NCBI GenBank assembly: GCA_036274635.1
Contig: DASUFI010000274.1
Coordinates: forward strand, 1-28,909
DNA length: 28,909 nucleotides
DNA from: DASUFI01 sp036274635
GTDB lineage: Bacteria > Planctomycetota > B15-G4
Direction: 5' to 3'
Below the pieces are notes generated by a model, which was not told the DNA's origin, searched no databases, and saw nothing but the letters and a program-made list of their open reading frames with translations. This document shows positions 1-7,746 of the stretch, one piece after another (within the stretch, counting starts at the first letter, position 1; every line of letters begins with the position of its first letter). The translations under genes were made by a program, and so were the position numbers.

Positions 1-438
1 GGCCAGCTGCAGGCCGCGCTGCGCCGCGTCGCGGAGGAGGGGGAGGGCGTGGTGCTCTACATGCGCCAGCAGGAGGGCCGCGGCATCGGCCTGGCCAACA
101 AGATGAAGGCCTACCACCTGCAGCAGACCCAGGGCCTCGACACGGTGGAGGCCAACAAGGCGCTGGGCCTGCCCGTGGACGTGCGCGACTACGGCGTGGG
201 CGCGCAGATCCTGCGCGACCTCGGCGTGCGCCGCATGCGGCTGCTGACCAACAACCCGAGCAAGTACCACGCCCTGTCCGGCTATGGCCTGCAGATCACG
301 GAGCGGGTGCCCCTGCAGGTCCCCTCCGACCGCCACAACGAGGGCTACCTGCGCACCAAGCGCGACAAGCTGGGCCACGAGCTGGAGCTGCCGCCCCCGC
401 CGCCCCGTCCCGAGGGGGGCCCGGGGCCGCGGGAATAG
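1..438 (+). CDS. ribA: GTP cyclohydrolase II, C-terminal part (RibA or RibBA), 5' end outside window
   Basis: GTP cyclohydrolase II opens the imidazole ring of GTP, the first committed step of riboflavin synthesis in the cytoplasm. The frame is open from base 1, so the gene starts upstream; the GTG at 49 is internal. Visible family motifs are VLYMRQQEGRGIGL, DTVEAN, RDYGVGAQILRDLGV, LLTNNPSK and YLRTKRDKLGH, in the usual order. RDYG-GAQIL is closer to bifunctional RibBA (fused to dihydroxybutanone-phosphate synthase) than to stand-alone enterobacterial RibA, but the N-terminal half is not in the window, so this cannot be decided. The tail after GHELEL is a short Pro/Gly-rich extension. The gene is followed after 45 bp by an unrelated sigma-factor unit. 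The zinc-binding cysteines of the family would lie upstream of the window. Confidence 0.93.
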   Translation, partial: GQLQAALRRVAEEGEGVVLYMRQQEGRGIGLANKMKAYHLQQTQGLDTVEANKALGLPVDVRDYGVGAQILRDLGVRRMRLLTNNPSKYHALSGYGLQITERVPLQVPSDRHNEGYLRTKRDKLGHELELPPPPPRPEGGPGPRE

Positions 439-483
439 GGGCCGCCGGGCCGGCGTCCAAGCCGGGCTGGCGCGGAGGCGCGC

Positions 484-1041
484 ATGAGGGACGACGAGAA
501 GGCCCTCGTGGCTCGCCTGCGCGCCGGCGACGAGGCCGCCTACCGAGAAGTCGTCGATGCCTACCGTGATCGCCTGCTCACCGTCATCAGCCGCGTCGCC
601 GGCGCCGGCGCGGACGCCGAGGACCTGGCCCAGGACGCCTTCCTCAAGGCCTTCGGCGCCATCGGCCGCTTCGACGGGCGCTCGGCGCTCTTCACCTGGC
701 TGTACCGCATCGCGATCAACACCGCGCGCGACTGGCACGACCACCGCCGCCGCCGCCCGACCGTGCCGCTCGAAGGCGTCGACGGGCCGCTGGTCGATCC
801 CGTCGCGCCCGGCGTCGGCCCCGAGCAGGCGGCCGTCGCACGCGAGGAGCGCGCCGCCGTGCGCCGCGCGCTCGCCAGGCTGCCCGAGCCCTTCCGCTCC
901 ACGCTCGTGCTGCGCGAGATGGAAGGCCTGTCGTACGAGGACATCGCGGAGGCGCTCGACGTGTCGATAGGGACGGTGGAATCACGCATCTTCCGCGCGC
1001 GCTGCAAGCTGCGCGTGCTGCTCGAGGAGGAGCTGCCGTGA
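484..1041 (+). CDS. RNA polymerase sigma factor, ECF (sigma-70 family)
   Basis: Predicted extracytoplasmic-function sigma factor of 185 aa, a normal length for the class. Region 2 covers about residues 15-90 (AEDLAQDAFLKAF, then FTWLYRIAINTARD, the conserved core-binding and -10 helices). Region 4 covers about 122-178 (LPEPFRSTLVLREMEGLSYEDIAEAL followed by the helix-turn-helix GTVESRIFRAR). The ATG is preceded by GGAGG at 474-478 with 5-nt spacing. Its stop overlaps the GTG of the next gene (GTGA, 4 bp), and that gene encodes a one-span membrane protein. This arrangement is typical of an ECF sigma factor and its anti-sigma factor. The regulon is not visible. Class is clear; the exact ECF group cannot be assigned by eye. 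Confidence 0.93.
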   Translation: MRDDEKALVARLRAGDEAAYREVVDAYRDRLLTVISRVAGAGADAEDLAQDAFLKAFGAIGRFDGRSALFTWLYRIAINTARDWHDHRRRRPTVPLEGVDGPLVDPVAPGVGPEQAAVAREERAAVRRALARLPEPFRSTLVLREMEGLSYEDIAEALDVSIGTVESRIFRARCKLRVLLEEELP

Positions 1042-1559
1042 GCGCGGCCGAGCACGACATGCCGAGGGACGCCGAGCGCGCCGAGGCGCTGGCGCTGCTC
1101 TCGCTGCTGCGCGACGGCCGGCCCGTGGACGAGCTGGCCGCGGCTCGCGCGCGCGAGCTGGCGGCGAGCGACCCGGAGGTGGCGGCCATGCTCGCGGCCT
1201 GGGAGCGCCAGGCGGCGCTGCTGGCCGGCGAGCCCGCGCGGCGCGCGCCCGAGGACTTCACCGAGCGCGTCGTGCAGGCCACGCGGCAGGACGGCCGCGG
1301 CGAGCTGCTCACGCTGCCCGTCGCGCGGCGCCTCGCGCTGGCGGCGTCGCTGCTGCTGGCCCTCACGCTGGGCTGGTCGCTGGCGCGGCCCGGCACCCTG
1401 CGCGCCGACCCGGACCTGCAGCGCCACCGCCACGCGGTGGATCATTTCCGCGCCACGCCCTTCGGGCACGACGACATCCTGCGCGGCCTGCGCGGCCGCG
1501 TGCGCGATCCGGAGGCCAACCTGCCGCACCTGGTGGTGCCGACCGGGAGCCAGCGATGA
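1038..1559 (+). CDS. single-span membrane protein, probable anti-sigma factor
   Basis: 173 aa, starting at a GTG that overlaps the sigma-factor stop by 4 bp. Residues 1-95 are a helical, charged cytoplasmic-type region, residues about 99-116 are one hydrophobic span (LALAASLLLALTLGWSLA), and about 55 residues follow outside. The outer segment starts with a His-rich stretch (RHRHAVDHF, then FGHDD). There is no HxxxCxxC zinc-binding anti-sigma motif, and the protein contains no cysteine. The role as anti-sigma factor rests on gene order, topology and translational coupling, not on a recognised domain. Its stop overlaps the ATG of the next gene (ATGA), so the three genes form one coupled unit. 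Confidence 0.65.
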   Translation: MSAAEHDMPRDAERAEALALLSLLRDGRPVDELAAARARELAASDPEVAAMLAAWERQAALLAGEPARRAPEDFTERVVQATRQDGRGELLTLPVARRLALAASLLLALTLGWSLARPGTLRADPDLQRHRHAVDHFRATPFGHDDILRGLRGRVRDPEANLPHLVVPTGSQR

Positions 1560-1918
1560 GCGGGGCGCGCATCTCCCCGGGCGCCCGACTGGCCGCCCTC
1601 GTGCTGGGCGGGCTGTGCCTGCTCGGCTCGGGCTTCCTGCTGGGCCGGATGGTCTACGCGCCAGACGCCCCGCCGCCCAGCTATCTGGAAAAGCTCACGC
1701 AGGCGCTCGACCTGCGGCCCGACCAGGTGGCCGCGCTGGAGCGCGTGCTGAGCGACGAGGACCGGGACATCGACGCCGCGCTCGACCGCAACGTGTCCAC
1801 ACTGCAGCAGGAGACCGAGGCGCGCCGCTCGCGCACCGAGGAGCAGATGCTGGCGCTGCTCGACCCCGCGCAGCGGCAACGCTACGACAGCCTCGTCGCG
1901 GCGGGCGGCGAGCGATGA
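1556..1918 (+). CDS. small membrane-anchored periplasmic protein, Spy/CpxP/CnrX-like
   Basis: 120 aa. Residues about 10-32 form a hydrophobic N-terminal anchor or uncleaved signal (LAALVLGGLCLLGSGFLLG). The rest is a helical hairpin with two LTxxQ-like stretches: LDLRPDQVAALERVL near residue 50 and LLDPAQRQRYDSLV near the end. This pattern is known from Spy, CpxP, ZraP and the CnrX/NccX metal sensors. The sigma factor, anti-sigma and periplasmic helical protein order recalls cnrYXH-type signalling, where the periplasmic member controls release of the sigma factor. The mature part contains no histidine or cysteine, so a CnrX-type metal site is unlikely. A sensor or chaperone role is inference. 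The start overlaps the preceding stop (ATGA). Confidence 0.6.
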   Translation: MSGARISPGARLAALVLGGLCLLGSGFLLGRMVYAPDAPPPSYLEKLTQALDLRPDQVAALERVLSDEDRDIDAALDRNVSTLQQETEARRSRTEEQMLALLDPAQRQRYDSLVAAGGER

Positions 1919-1983
1919 AGCGCGCGTTGAAGGCCGGAGCGCGCGGTCGTATCGTCGGCGCCCCGCGCCGGAAGGCGCGCTGA
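1915..1983 (+). CDS. possible 22-aa basic peptide ORF (doubtful)
   Basis: An ATG overlaps the stop of the preceding gene as ATGA, exactly as at the two upstream junctions, and opens a 22-codon frame rich in Arg and Lys (begins MKRALKAGARGR). The last codons form a hairpin with stem CGCGCC/GGCGCG and loop GGAA at 1964-1979, just before the ribosome-binding site GAGGAG of the next gene. It may be a coupled micro-ORF, or the ATGA may be chance and the hairpin the relevant element. There is no homology argument. Confidence 0.2.
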   Translation: MKRALKAGARGRIVGAPRRKAR

Positions 1984-1996
1984 GGAGCCCAGCCCC

Positions 1997-3667
1997 ATGG
2001 CCGCCCAGATCGCCATCGAGTACGGCACGCGCCGCGTGCGGCTGCTGGAGTTCGACGGCGCCGGACGCAAGCTGCGCGTGCTGGGCGTGCGCGACGCCAG
2101 CCTCGAGGTGCCGGCCGAGCTGCTCGTGCTCGAGGACCAGGCGCAGGCTGACGCCGAGCGCGCCGGCAAGGACGCAGCCGCGGCGCGCGGCCTCGAGGCC
2201 GACGACGTGCGCGCCAAGGCCATCGCGCAGGTCGTGTCCGAGTCCGGCTTCGCGCGCGACCCGTCGGGCATGGCCTTCCCCGCGGCGCACGCCATGTTCC
2301 GCGAGTTCGACCTGCCCTTCACGGCGCGCGAGCAGATCGACAAGGTGGTCAAGTTCGAGTGCGAGTCGCACTTCCCGGGCGACATCGAGGACCTCGTGGT
2401 GCAGCACGTCATCCTGCGCCAGACGCGCGACAAGAGCCACCTGCTGGCCGTCGCGGTGCGCAAGGACGACCTGCTCGACCGCCTCGACATCCTGGACGAG
2501 GCCGGCCTCGACCCCATGTTCGTGGAGCTGGACGACTTCGCGCTGTACCACGCGCTGGTCGGCACGGGCGTCACGGAGGAGTGCGGCGAGCGCGTGGTCG
2601 TGGTCAACGCCCAGGAGACCACCACGAGCCTGCACTTCCTGCAGGACGGCAAGCTGTACGCGGTGCGCACCATCCGCATCGGCTCGGCCGGCGCCACGCG
2701 CGCGGCGGAGGGCGAGCACGCGCAGGACATCGAGACGGCGCGCCTGCACGACGTGCTGGGGCGCCTCGTGCGCGAGGTGCGCCGCACGGCGGGCACGCTG
2801 CCGGAGTTCGGGGTGCCGGGCAAGGTGCTGCTCACCGGCTCGGGCAGCCGTCTGCCGGGCTTCGCCGAGGCGCTGGCGCAGGCCCTGGGCGCACCGACCG
2901 AGGAGCTGGACCTCCTCGCGCGCGTGGACCACAAGCTGGACGACGCCGAGGCCGCGCGCGTCGGGCCCGACATCGGCGTCGCCCTGGGCATCGCCTTCAA
3001 GCTCAACGGCCTGGACGAGACGCACACCGACTTCCGCCGCGAGGAGGTGGCCTACACGCGCAAGTTCGACCAGGTCAAGACACCGCTCATCGTGATGTCC
3101 TTCCTGGTCTTCCTGCTGGTGGCCTTCCTGGGCCTCGACAAGTTCATGGAGGCGCGCAAGGTGGGCAAGGAGTTCGACCTCATGGTCTCCGTGGGCCAGC
3201 AGCAGCTGGGCGAGCTGCTGGGAGACGCCGACGCGGCCGCCGCCCACGTGCGCGCCGACGACGATGGGCCGAAACAGGTGTCGTCGCTGCTGGAGGCCAC
3301 GCGCAGCCTGCGCGAGGAGATCGCGCAGAAGCTCGGCCGCTCCAACACCATCCCCGACCTGCCCTCCGCCCTGGCCGTGTGGATCGAGTTCAGCGACCTC
3401 CTGCGCGCCAACGAGACGCCCGTCGGGCGCATCAACATCGAGCGCTGCGACATCGAGGTCATGAGCAAGGAGCCCACCCTCAAGCTCAAGGGCGAGGTCG
3501 AGGACGCCGCGCACTACCAGACGCTGCTCGACATGCTCAAGGGCCACCCGATGTTCAGCGACGTCGAGCCGGGCGGCACCAAGCAGACCTCCACGGGCCT
3601 GCGCTTCGAGGAGTTCACGGTGCACCTGAACCTCAACCAGGCGCCTGCGGCGCCGGCGGAAAGCTGA
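1997..3667 (+). CDS. PilM-PilN fusion / GspL-like pilus or type II secretion assembly platform protein
   Basis: 556 aa, ATG preceded by GAGGAG at 1982-1987. Residues about 1-345 form a PilM/GspL actin-like (FtsA-fold) cytoplasmic domain: an initial beta strand (IAIEYGTRRVRLLEF), EQIDKVVKFECESHFPGDI in the usual place, a VVVVNAQETTTSLHFLQDG phosphate-loop-like strand, and LLTGSGSRLPGF. One membrane span follows at about 362-382 (IVMSFLVFLLVAFLGL), then a coiled stretch and a PilN/GspL-type periplasmic alpha-beta domain (about 455-550). In type IV pili PilM and PilN are usually separate proteins; in GspL they are one, as here. The next gene overlaps by one base (TGATG) and is PilO/GspM-like, supporting an inner-membrane platform for a type IV pilus or secretion pseudopilus. 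The ATPase, pilin and secretin are not in the window. Confidence 0.8.
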   Translation: MAAQIAIEYGTRRVRLLEFDGAGRKLRVLGVRDASLEVPAELLVLEDQAQADAERAGKDAAAARGLEADDVRAKAIAQVVSESGFARDPSGMAFPAAHAMFREFDLPFTAREQIDKVVKFECESHFPGDIEDLVVQHVILRQTRDKSHLLAVAVRKDDLLDRLDILDEAGLDPMFVELDDFALYHALVGTGVTEECGERVVVVNAQETTTSLHFLQDGKLYAVRTIRIGSAGATRAAEGEHAQDIETARLHDVLGRLVREVRRTAGTLPEFGVPGKVLLTGSGSRLPGFAEALAQALGAPTEELDLLARVDHKLDDAEAARVGPDIGVALGIAFKLNGLDETHTDFRREEVAYTRKFDQVKTPLIVMSFLVFLLVAFLGLDKFMEARKVGKEFDLMVSVGQQQLGELLGDADAAAAHVRADDDGPKQVSSLLEATRSLREEIAQKLGRSNTIPDLPSALAVWIEFSDLLRANETPVGRINIERCDIEVMSKEPTLKLKGEVEDAAHYQTLLDMLKGHPMFSDVEPGGTKQTSTGLRFEEFTVHLNLNQAPAAPAES

Positions 3668-4200
3668 TGTTCAAGGACTGGGACTTCGAGCGCGGTGTGC
3701 TGGCCTTCATGGGCCTGCTCATCGTGGCCGGCGTGGGCTTCATCGTCTGGCAGACCACCCAGGCCGAGGCGCTGCAGAGTCGCATGGGCGCGGCCGAGAG
3801 CCAGCTCAAGCAGATCGGCGTGCTGGCCAACCAGGTCATCGCGCTGCAGTCCGAGCTGAACGACGACGACGTGGCCGGCGGCCGCCTCGGGCCCTACGCC
3901 TACATCGAGCAGCAGATGGTCAACAGCAAGATCGGCAAGCGCTTCAACCAGCAGACGCCGGTGCCCTCGCAGCATCCGCAGGAGGGCTACGAGGACATCG
4001 CCTACACGCTCAATGTCGCGCAGCCGGACTTCGACTTCAATCGACGCGAGATCGCGCAGTTCCTGCTGTACGTCGAGGGGAACACCACGCGCATGAAGGT
4101 CACGCACGTGACGCTCGACCGGTCGCAGCGCAAGGGCGCGGACAGCGATGCGTGGAAGCCGCGGTTCACGATCACGGATCGGCATCCGATCGCGAAGTAG
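3667..4200 (+). CDS. PilO/GspM-like inner-membrane assembly protein
   Basis: 177 aa. A short cytoplasmic N-terminus (MFKDWDFERG) is followed by one membrane span at residues about 11-30 (VLAFMGLLIVAGVGFIVWQT), a coiled-coil stretch (about 34-62) and a periplasmic alpha-beta domain. This is the topology of PilO and GspM, partners of PilN and the GspL periplasmic domain. Sequence similarity is weak, as is normal for these families, so the call rests on topology and on the one-base overlap (TGATG) with the PilM-PilN gene. These proteins form heterodimers that link the cytoplasmic ATPase side to the secretin. The C-terminal half (FNRREIAQFLLYVEG) resembles the helix of a ferredoxin-like fold. It is the last gene before a non-coding region of 723 bp. 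Confidence 0.65.
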   Translation: MFKDWDFERGVLAFMGLLIVAGVGFIVWQTTQAEALQSRMGAAESQLKQIGVLANQVIALQSELNDDDVAGGRLGPYAYIEQQMVNSKIGKRFNQQTPVPSQHPQEGYEDIAYTLNVAQPDFDFNRREIAQFLLYVEGNTTRMKVTHVTLDRSQRKGADSDAWKPRFTITDRHPIAK

Positions 4201-4251
4201 CGGCGCGCCGTAGGAAGCGCTGGGGGGCCTGTGGGGGCGCCGCTTGGGCGG

Positions 4252-4814
4252 GGTGAGAACCTCGCGCTTCGCTACGGCGCGTCGCCGCGACCAGCCATGC
4301 CCTTCGATGTCGTCGACCTTTGTCTGAGCATCAAGGAGACTCTTTCGCGGGTGCCGTTCCACTCCACGTGCGTGTGAGCGGCGCTGGGCAGCTGCGGCGG
4401 ACGGACGCGCCTGCACGCCCGCCGGCCACCGCCGGCGCCGCCTTCGCGGCGCCGGCGAGCGGCCTCGATGGTGCGCGGGTGGGGCTTGCAGAGCGCCATG
4501 CACGGGGACGGCGTGGCGGGAGCGGCAGCTGCCGGCCGGTCGGCGTCCTTGGTTGCGCATGGGCGTCGTAGCGATGGCTGTCGTCTCGAGGGGTGGCGGC
4601 TGTAGGCGCGAAGCTCGCGCCGCGAAGACGGCGCGGCGAGCGCCGGGCATCCAGGTGCGTGTGTCCGCAGGATGATGCGAGCGTGCCAGCGGGGCCCACC
4701 GGCGGGAACGGCATGCGGCACAGAGTCGCGCTGATCGCCGGACCGAGGTCGACGACACCGCAGGGCATGGCTGGTCGTCGGCGGCGCGTGGCGGCGACGC
4801 CCGAGGTCTTCACC
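4252..4814. repeat. imperfect inverted repeat, arms about 110 bp, spacer about 345 bp
   Basis: The arms are 4252-4360 and 4705-4814. Read as reverse complement, the second arm matches the first with identical blocks CGACCAGCCATGCCCT (4288-4303 against 4762-4777) and TGTCGTCGACCT (4308-4319 against 4746-4757), and with TGCCGTTCC at the inner ends. By-eye identity is about 70%. No transposase or obvious target duplication was seen. It may be two oppositely oriented copies of a genomic repeat, a decayed MITE-like element, or a structured RNA. Confidence 0.6.
4430..4457. repeat. 12-bp perfect hairpin inside the inverted-repeat spacer
   Basis: Left arm 4430-4441 and right arm 4446-4457 are perfectly complementary (core GCCGGCGCCGC) around the 4-nt loop CTTC. 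It is very stable and has no following T-tract, so a classical intrinsic terminator is not supported. It lies 230 bp after the PilO/GspM-like stop. Confidence 0.55.
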
Positions 4815-4923
4815 ACTGCAAAGCGGCATTGGCCCTCAGTCCGACCGCCCGTCCTGCCGACAACCGAGGCGGGTGGCCTGCTGGCTGGGGCTGGCTGGCG
4901 GTCCCGCATTCCTGGGTGGGTCG

Positions 4924-7746
4924 ATGGACGAGACCAAGGTCGAGAGCGCGCCGCCGGCTGCTGCGAGGGGATACTCCACGCCCACGTTGCTGGGGGCGGC
5001 GGTGGCGTTCCTCGGTGGCGCCTTCCTGGTCACCTGGTATGTGAGCTCGCTGCGCGTGCTGTCGCCGGGGGACAGCTTCGTGCCGATGCAATACAACACG
5101 GCGCTGGGGTTCGTGATCACCGGCTTGGCGGTGGTCGCGCAGTGCCTGGGGCATCGGCGCATCGCCTTCTGGGGTGGGGCGCTGGCGGCGGGGCTGGGGA
5201 GCATGGCGCTGGCGGAGCAGGTCAGCGGGCGCAGCTTCAGCATGTTGTCGCTGGTGCTGGGCGGGGACTTCGTGGGCAGCGCGGCGCCGCGGCTGTCGGC
5301 GAATACCGGCTTGTGCTTTGCGCTGGCGGGGTGCCTGCTGGTGGTGTGGCGCGCGCCGGGGACGAGGACGCGGTGGCGGGCGGTGGCCACGGGAGTGATC
5401 GCGAGCGCGCTGGTCGCCGCGGGCTTCTCGGGGCTGCTGGCCTACGTGCTGCACGACGGGCCCAGCTACGGGTGGGCGCACGTCACGCAGATGGACGCGC
5501 ACACGGCCATCGGCTTCGTGGGGTTGGGCACGGCCTTCTTCGTGATGGTCTTCAGGATCCGGGGTGAGCCGATCATCCAGTCGGTGCCGGGCTGGGCCAG
5601 CTGGACGGTGGGGCTCGGCGTGGCGACGCTGGCGGTGGCGCTGTGGGTCACGCTGACCTCGAGCGACCAGCGCCAGAACCGGCTCGCGGCGGGTCGCGCG
5701 CACGAGGAGGCGGTGGCGCACGCGAACCAGCTGCTGCAGTCGCATCTGAGGGGGCTGCGCCGGCTGGCCGGGACCTGCGTGGCGCCGGGCGGCGAGCGCG
5801 GGACGGCGCTGGTGCGGCAGGCCGAGGCCTGCGTGCGCGACCTGCCGGGCGTGTGCAGCATCGGCTGGCTGGACGACGACGGGCACGCGCCGTGGAGCGC
5901 GGGACGTGTCGGGGCGCGCGAGCTGGAGGGGCTGATGGAGAGCCGCCCCGAGCTGGTGCGCGCCCTGGCCGCTGCGCGCCAGCACGACCAGCTGGCGGCG
6001 AGCGACCCGGCCAGCATCACCGAGGGCAGCCGCGACGACCTGTTCGTCTTCGTGCCCGTGAAGGTGGACGGCCGCTTCAAGGGCGCGCTGGCGGTGCAGC
6101 ACGAGGTGGGGCCCTTCTTCGACTGGATCTTCGGCGGCGGGGCGGGGCGGCCTTACGACGTGACCCTGTCGAGTCGCGGCGGCCGCGCCTTCTTCTCCTC
6201 CGAGGGCCTGCGCGGGCGTCGGGCGGACGACCAGCCGCAGGTGCTGGGCCACCTCGCCTTCGCCGACCGCGAGTGGACGTTGGCGGGACACGTGGACGGC
6301 CTGTGGCAGGCCAGCTCGTCCGCGGCCGCGACGCTCGTGCTGTGGTTCGGCCTTTTCCTGGCGGTGGCGCTCGTCGTGGTCATCAGCAAGAGCGAGGAGC
6401 TGCGGCGGCGCGCGGTGTCGCTGGCCGAGGCCAAGTTCACGATCGAGACCAACCACGCCAGCCTCGAGCGGGCGCGGGACTCGCTGCAAGGCCAGCACGA
6501 GGAGCTGCGCGCCAAGGAGACCGAGCTGCTGGGCGCGGCGCGCGAGAAGCGGCGCGTGCTGGACTCGCTGGCGGCCTTCCTCGTGGGCGTGGACAGCGAG
6601 GGCCGCGTGGTGGAGTGGAACTCCGTGGCCAGCGCGCTGCTGGGCGTGAGCGACGAGGCGGCCCTGGGCCGGCGCTTCGCCGAGCTGCCCGTGCCGTGGG
6701 ACCGCGAGCTGGTGGCCTCGGCCATGGAGGAGTGCCGCGCCGGCGGCGAGCGCGTGCGGCGCGACAACGTGACGCTGGGCGAGGGCGACGGCGTCCGCGT
6801 GGTGAACTTCACCATCAACCCGGTGGACCACGGCCAGGGCCGCGGCTTCGCGATCATCGGCTCGGACGTGACCGACCGGCAGCTGCTGGAGACGCAGCTG
6901 CACCAGGCGCAGCGGCTGGAGGCCGTGGGCACGCTGGCGGCCGGCATCGCGCACGAGATCAACACGCCCATGCAGTTCGTGAGCGACAACCTGCGCTTCG
7001 TGCAGCAGTCGGTGGAGCCGCTCACGCAGGCGCTGGCGCTGCTGCCGGAGATCTCCGCCGCGGCGCAGGTGGGCAGCGTGCCGCTGGAGCTGGCCGAGCG
7101 CCTGCGCGCCGCGACGGCAGGCGTGGACGTGGACTTCCTCGCGGCCGAGATGCCCAGCGCGCTGGCCGAGATGCAGGAGGGCGTGCAGCGCGTCACCACC
7201 ATCGTGCGCGCGATGAAGGACTTCAGCCACCCGGGCAACCACGGCCGGCAGAGCGCCGACCTCAACAAGGCCATCGCCACGACCATCGCGGTGGCGCGCA
7301 ACGAGTACAAGTACGTGGCCGACGTCGAGACCGACTTCGGCGACGTGCCGCCGCTGGAGTGCTACGTCGCCGACCTCAACCAGGTCTTCCTCAACCTGCT
7401 GGTGAACGCCGCGCACGCCATCCGCGACGCCATCGGCGAGGGCACCGGCCAGCGCGGCACCATCCGCGTCAGCACCCGCCGCGACGGCGACTGGATCGAG
7501 ATCCGCGTCGCCGACACCGGCACCGGCATCCCCGAGGGCGTGCGCAAGAAGATCTTCGACCAGTTCTTCACCACCAAGCCGGTGGGGCGCGGCACGGGCC
7601 TCGGGCTCACCATCGCGCGCGCCGTGGTGGTGGAGAAGCACGGCGGCACCATCGACTTCGAGACCGAGATCGGCCGCGGCACCACCTTCATCGTGCGGCT
7701 GCCCGCCGCCGGCGCGCCGGCCGAGCCCGCGGGGGCGCTGACGTGA
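4924..7746 (+). CDS. multi-span membrane sensor histidine kinase with PAS domain
   Basis: 940 aa from the ATG at 4924, which follows GGGTGGG at 4914-4920; an upstream GTG at 4873 would add 17 residues. About seven membrane spans lie within residues 20-240. An extracytoplasmic CHASE-like segment follows (about 245-463), then another span (about 464-488), a coiled coil (to about 535) and a PAS domain (about 539-660, FLVGVDSEGRVVEWN). The H-box is GIAHEINTPMQF with phospho-acceptor His677. The HATPase domain covers about 815-936 with NLLVNAAHA (N), DTGTGIP (G1), FFTTKPVG (F) and GRGTGLGL (G2), all intact. The linker between the H-box and the ATPase is longer than usual. The stop overlaps the GTG of the receiver gene (GTGA), so the two are translationally coupled. 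The stimulus is unknown. Confidence 0.93.
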   Translation: MDETKVESAPPAAARGYSTPTLLGAAVAFLGGAFLVTWYVSSLRVLSPGDSFVPMQYNTALGFVITGLAVVAQCLGHRRIAFWGGALAAGLGSMALAEQVSGRSFSMLSLVLGGDFVGSAAPRLSANTGLCFALAGCLLVVWRAPGTRTRWRAVATGVIASALVAAGFSGLLAYVLHDGPSYGWAHVTQMDAHTAIGFVGLGTAFFVMVFRIRGEPIIQSVPGWASWTVGLGVATLAVALWVTLTSSDQRQNRLAAGRAHEEAVAHANQLLQSHLRGLRRLAGTCVAPGGERGTALVRQAEACVRDLPGVCSIGWLDDDGHAPWSAGRVGARELEGLMESRPELVRALAAARQHDQLAASDPASITEGSRDDLFVFVPVKVDGRFKGALAVQHEVGPFFDWIFGGGAGRPYDVTLSSRGGRAFFSSEGLRGRRADDQPQVLGHLAFADREWTLAGHVDGLWQASSSAAATLVLWFGLFLAVALVVVISKSEELRRRAVSLAEAKFTIETNHASLERARDSLQGQHEELRAKETELLGAAREKRRVLDSLAAFLVGVDSEGRVVEWNSVASALLGVSDEAALGRRFAELPVPWDRELVASAMEECRAGGERVRRDNVTLGEGDGVRVVNFTINPVDHGQGRGFAIIGSDVTDRQLLETQLHQAQRLEAVGTLAAGIAHEINTPMQFVSDNLRFVQQSVEPLTQALALLPEISAAAQVGSVPLELAERLRAATAGVDVDFLAAEMPSALAEMQEGVQRVTTIVRAMKDFSHPGNHGRQSADLNKAIATTIAVARNEYKYVADVETDFGDVPPLECYVADLNQVFLNLLVNAAHAIRDAIGEGTGQRGTIRVSTRRDGDWIEIRVADTGTGIPEGVRKKIFDQFFTTKPVGRGTGLGLTIARAVVVEKHGGTIDFETEIGRGTTFIVRLPAAGAPAEPAGALT

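Larger units (their letters stand above)
4201..4923 (+). other. 723-bp non-coding region with an inverted repeat
   Basis: No convincing gene is present on either strand: the frames here are Arg/Pro/Ala-rich shadow translations, without plausible domains or ribosome-binding sites. The region contains two diverged inverted copies of a sequence of about 110 bp (4252-4360 and 4705-4814) and a strong hairpin at 4430-4457. The promoter of the downstream histidine kinase operon must lie here or close by, but no confident -35/-10 pair was found. Confidence 0.6.

Noticed and set aside
4272..4909. Several 180-190-codon frames in the inverted-repeat region
   Set aside because: Arg/Pro/Ser-rich translations without ribosome-binding sites or motifs; the region is better explained as non-coding repeat.
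4810..7641. A 943-codon minus-strand frame opposite the histidine kinase
   Set aside because: It overlaps a kinase with all catalytic boxes intact, and its product is His/Arg/Ala-rich without any domain.
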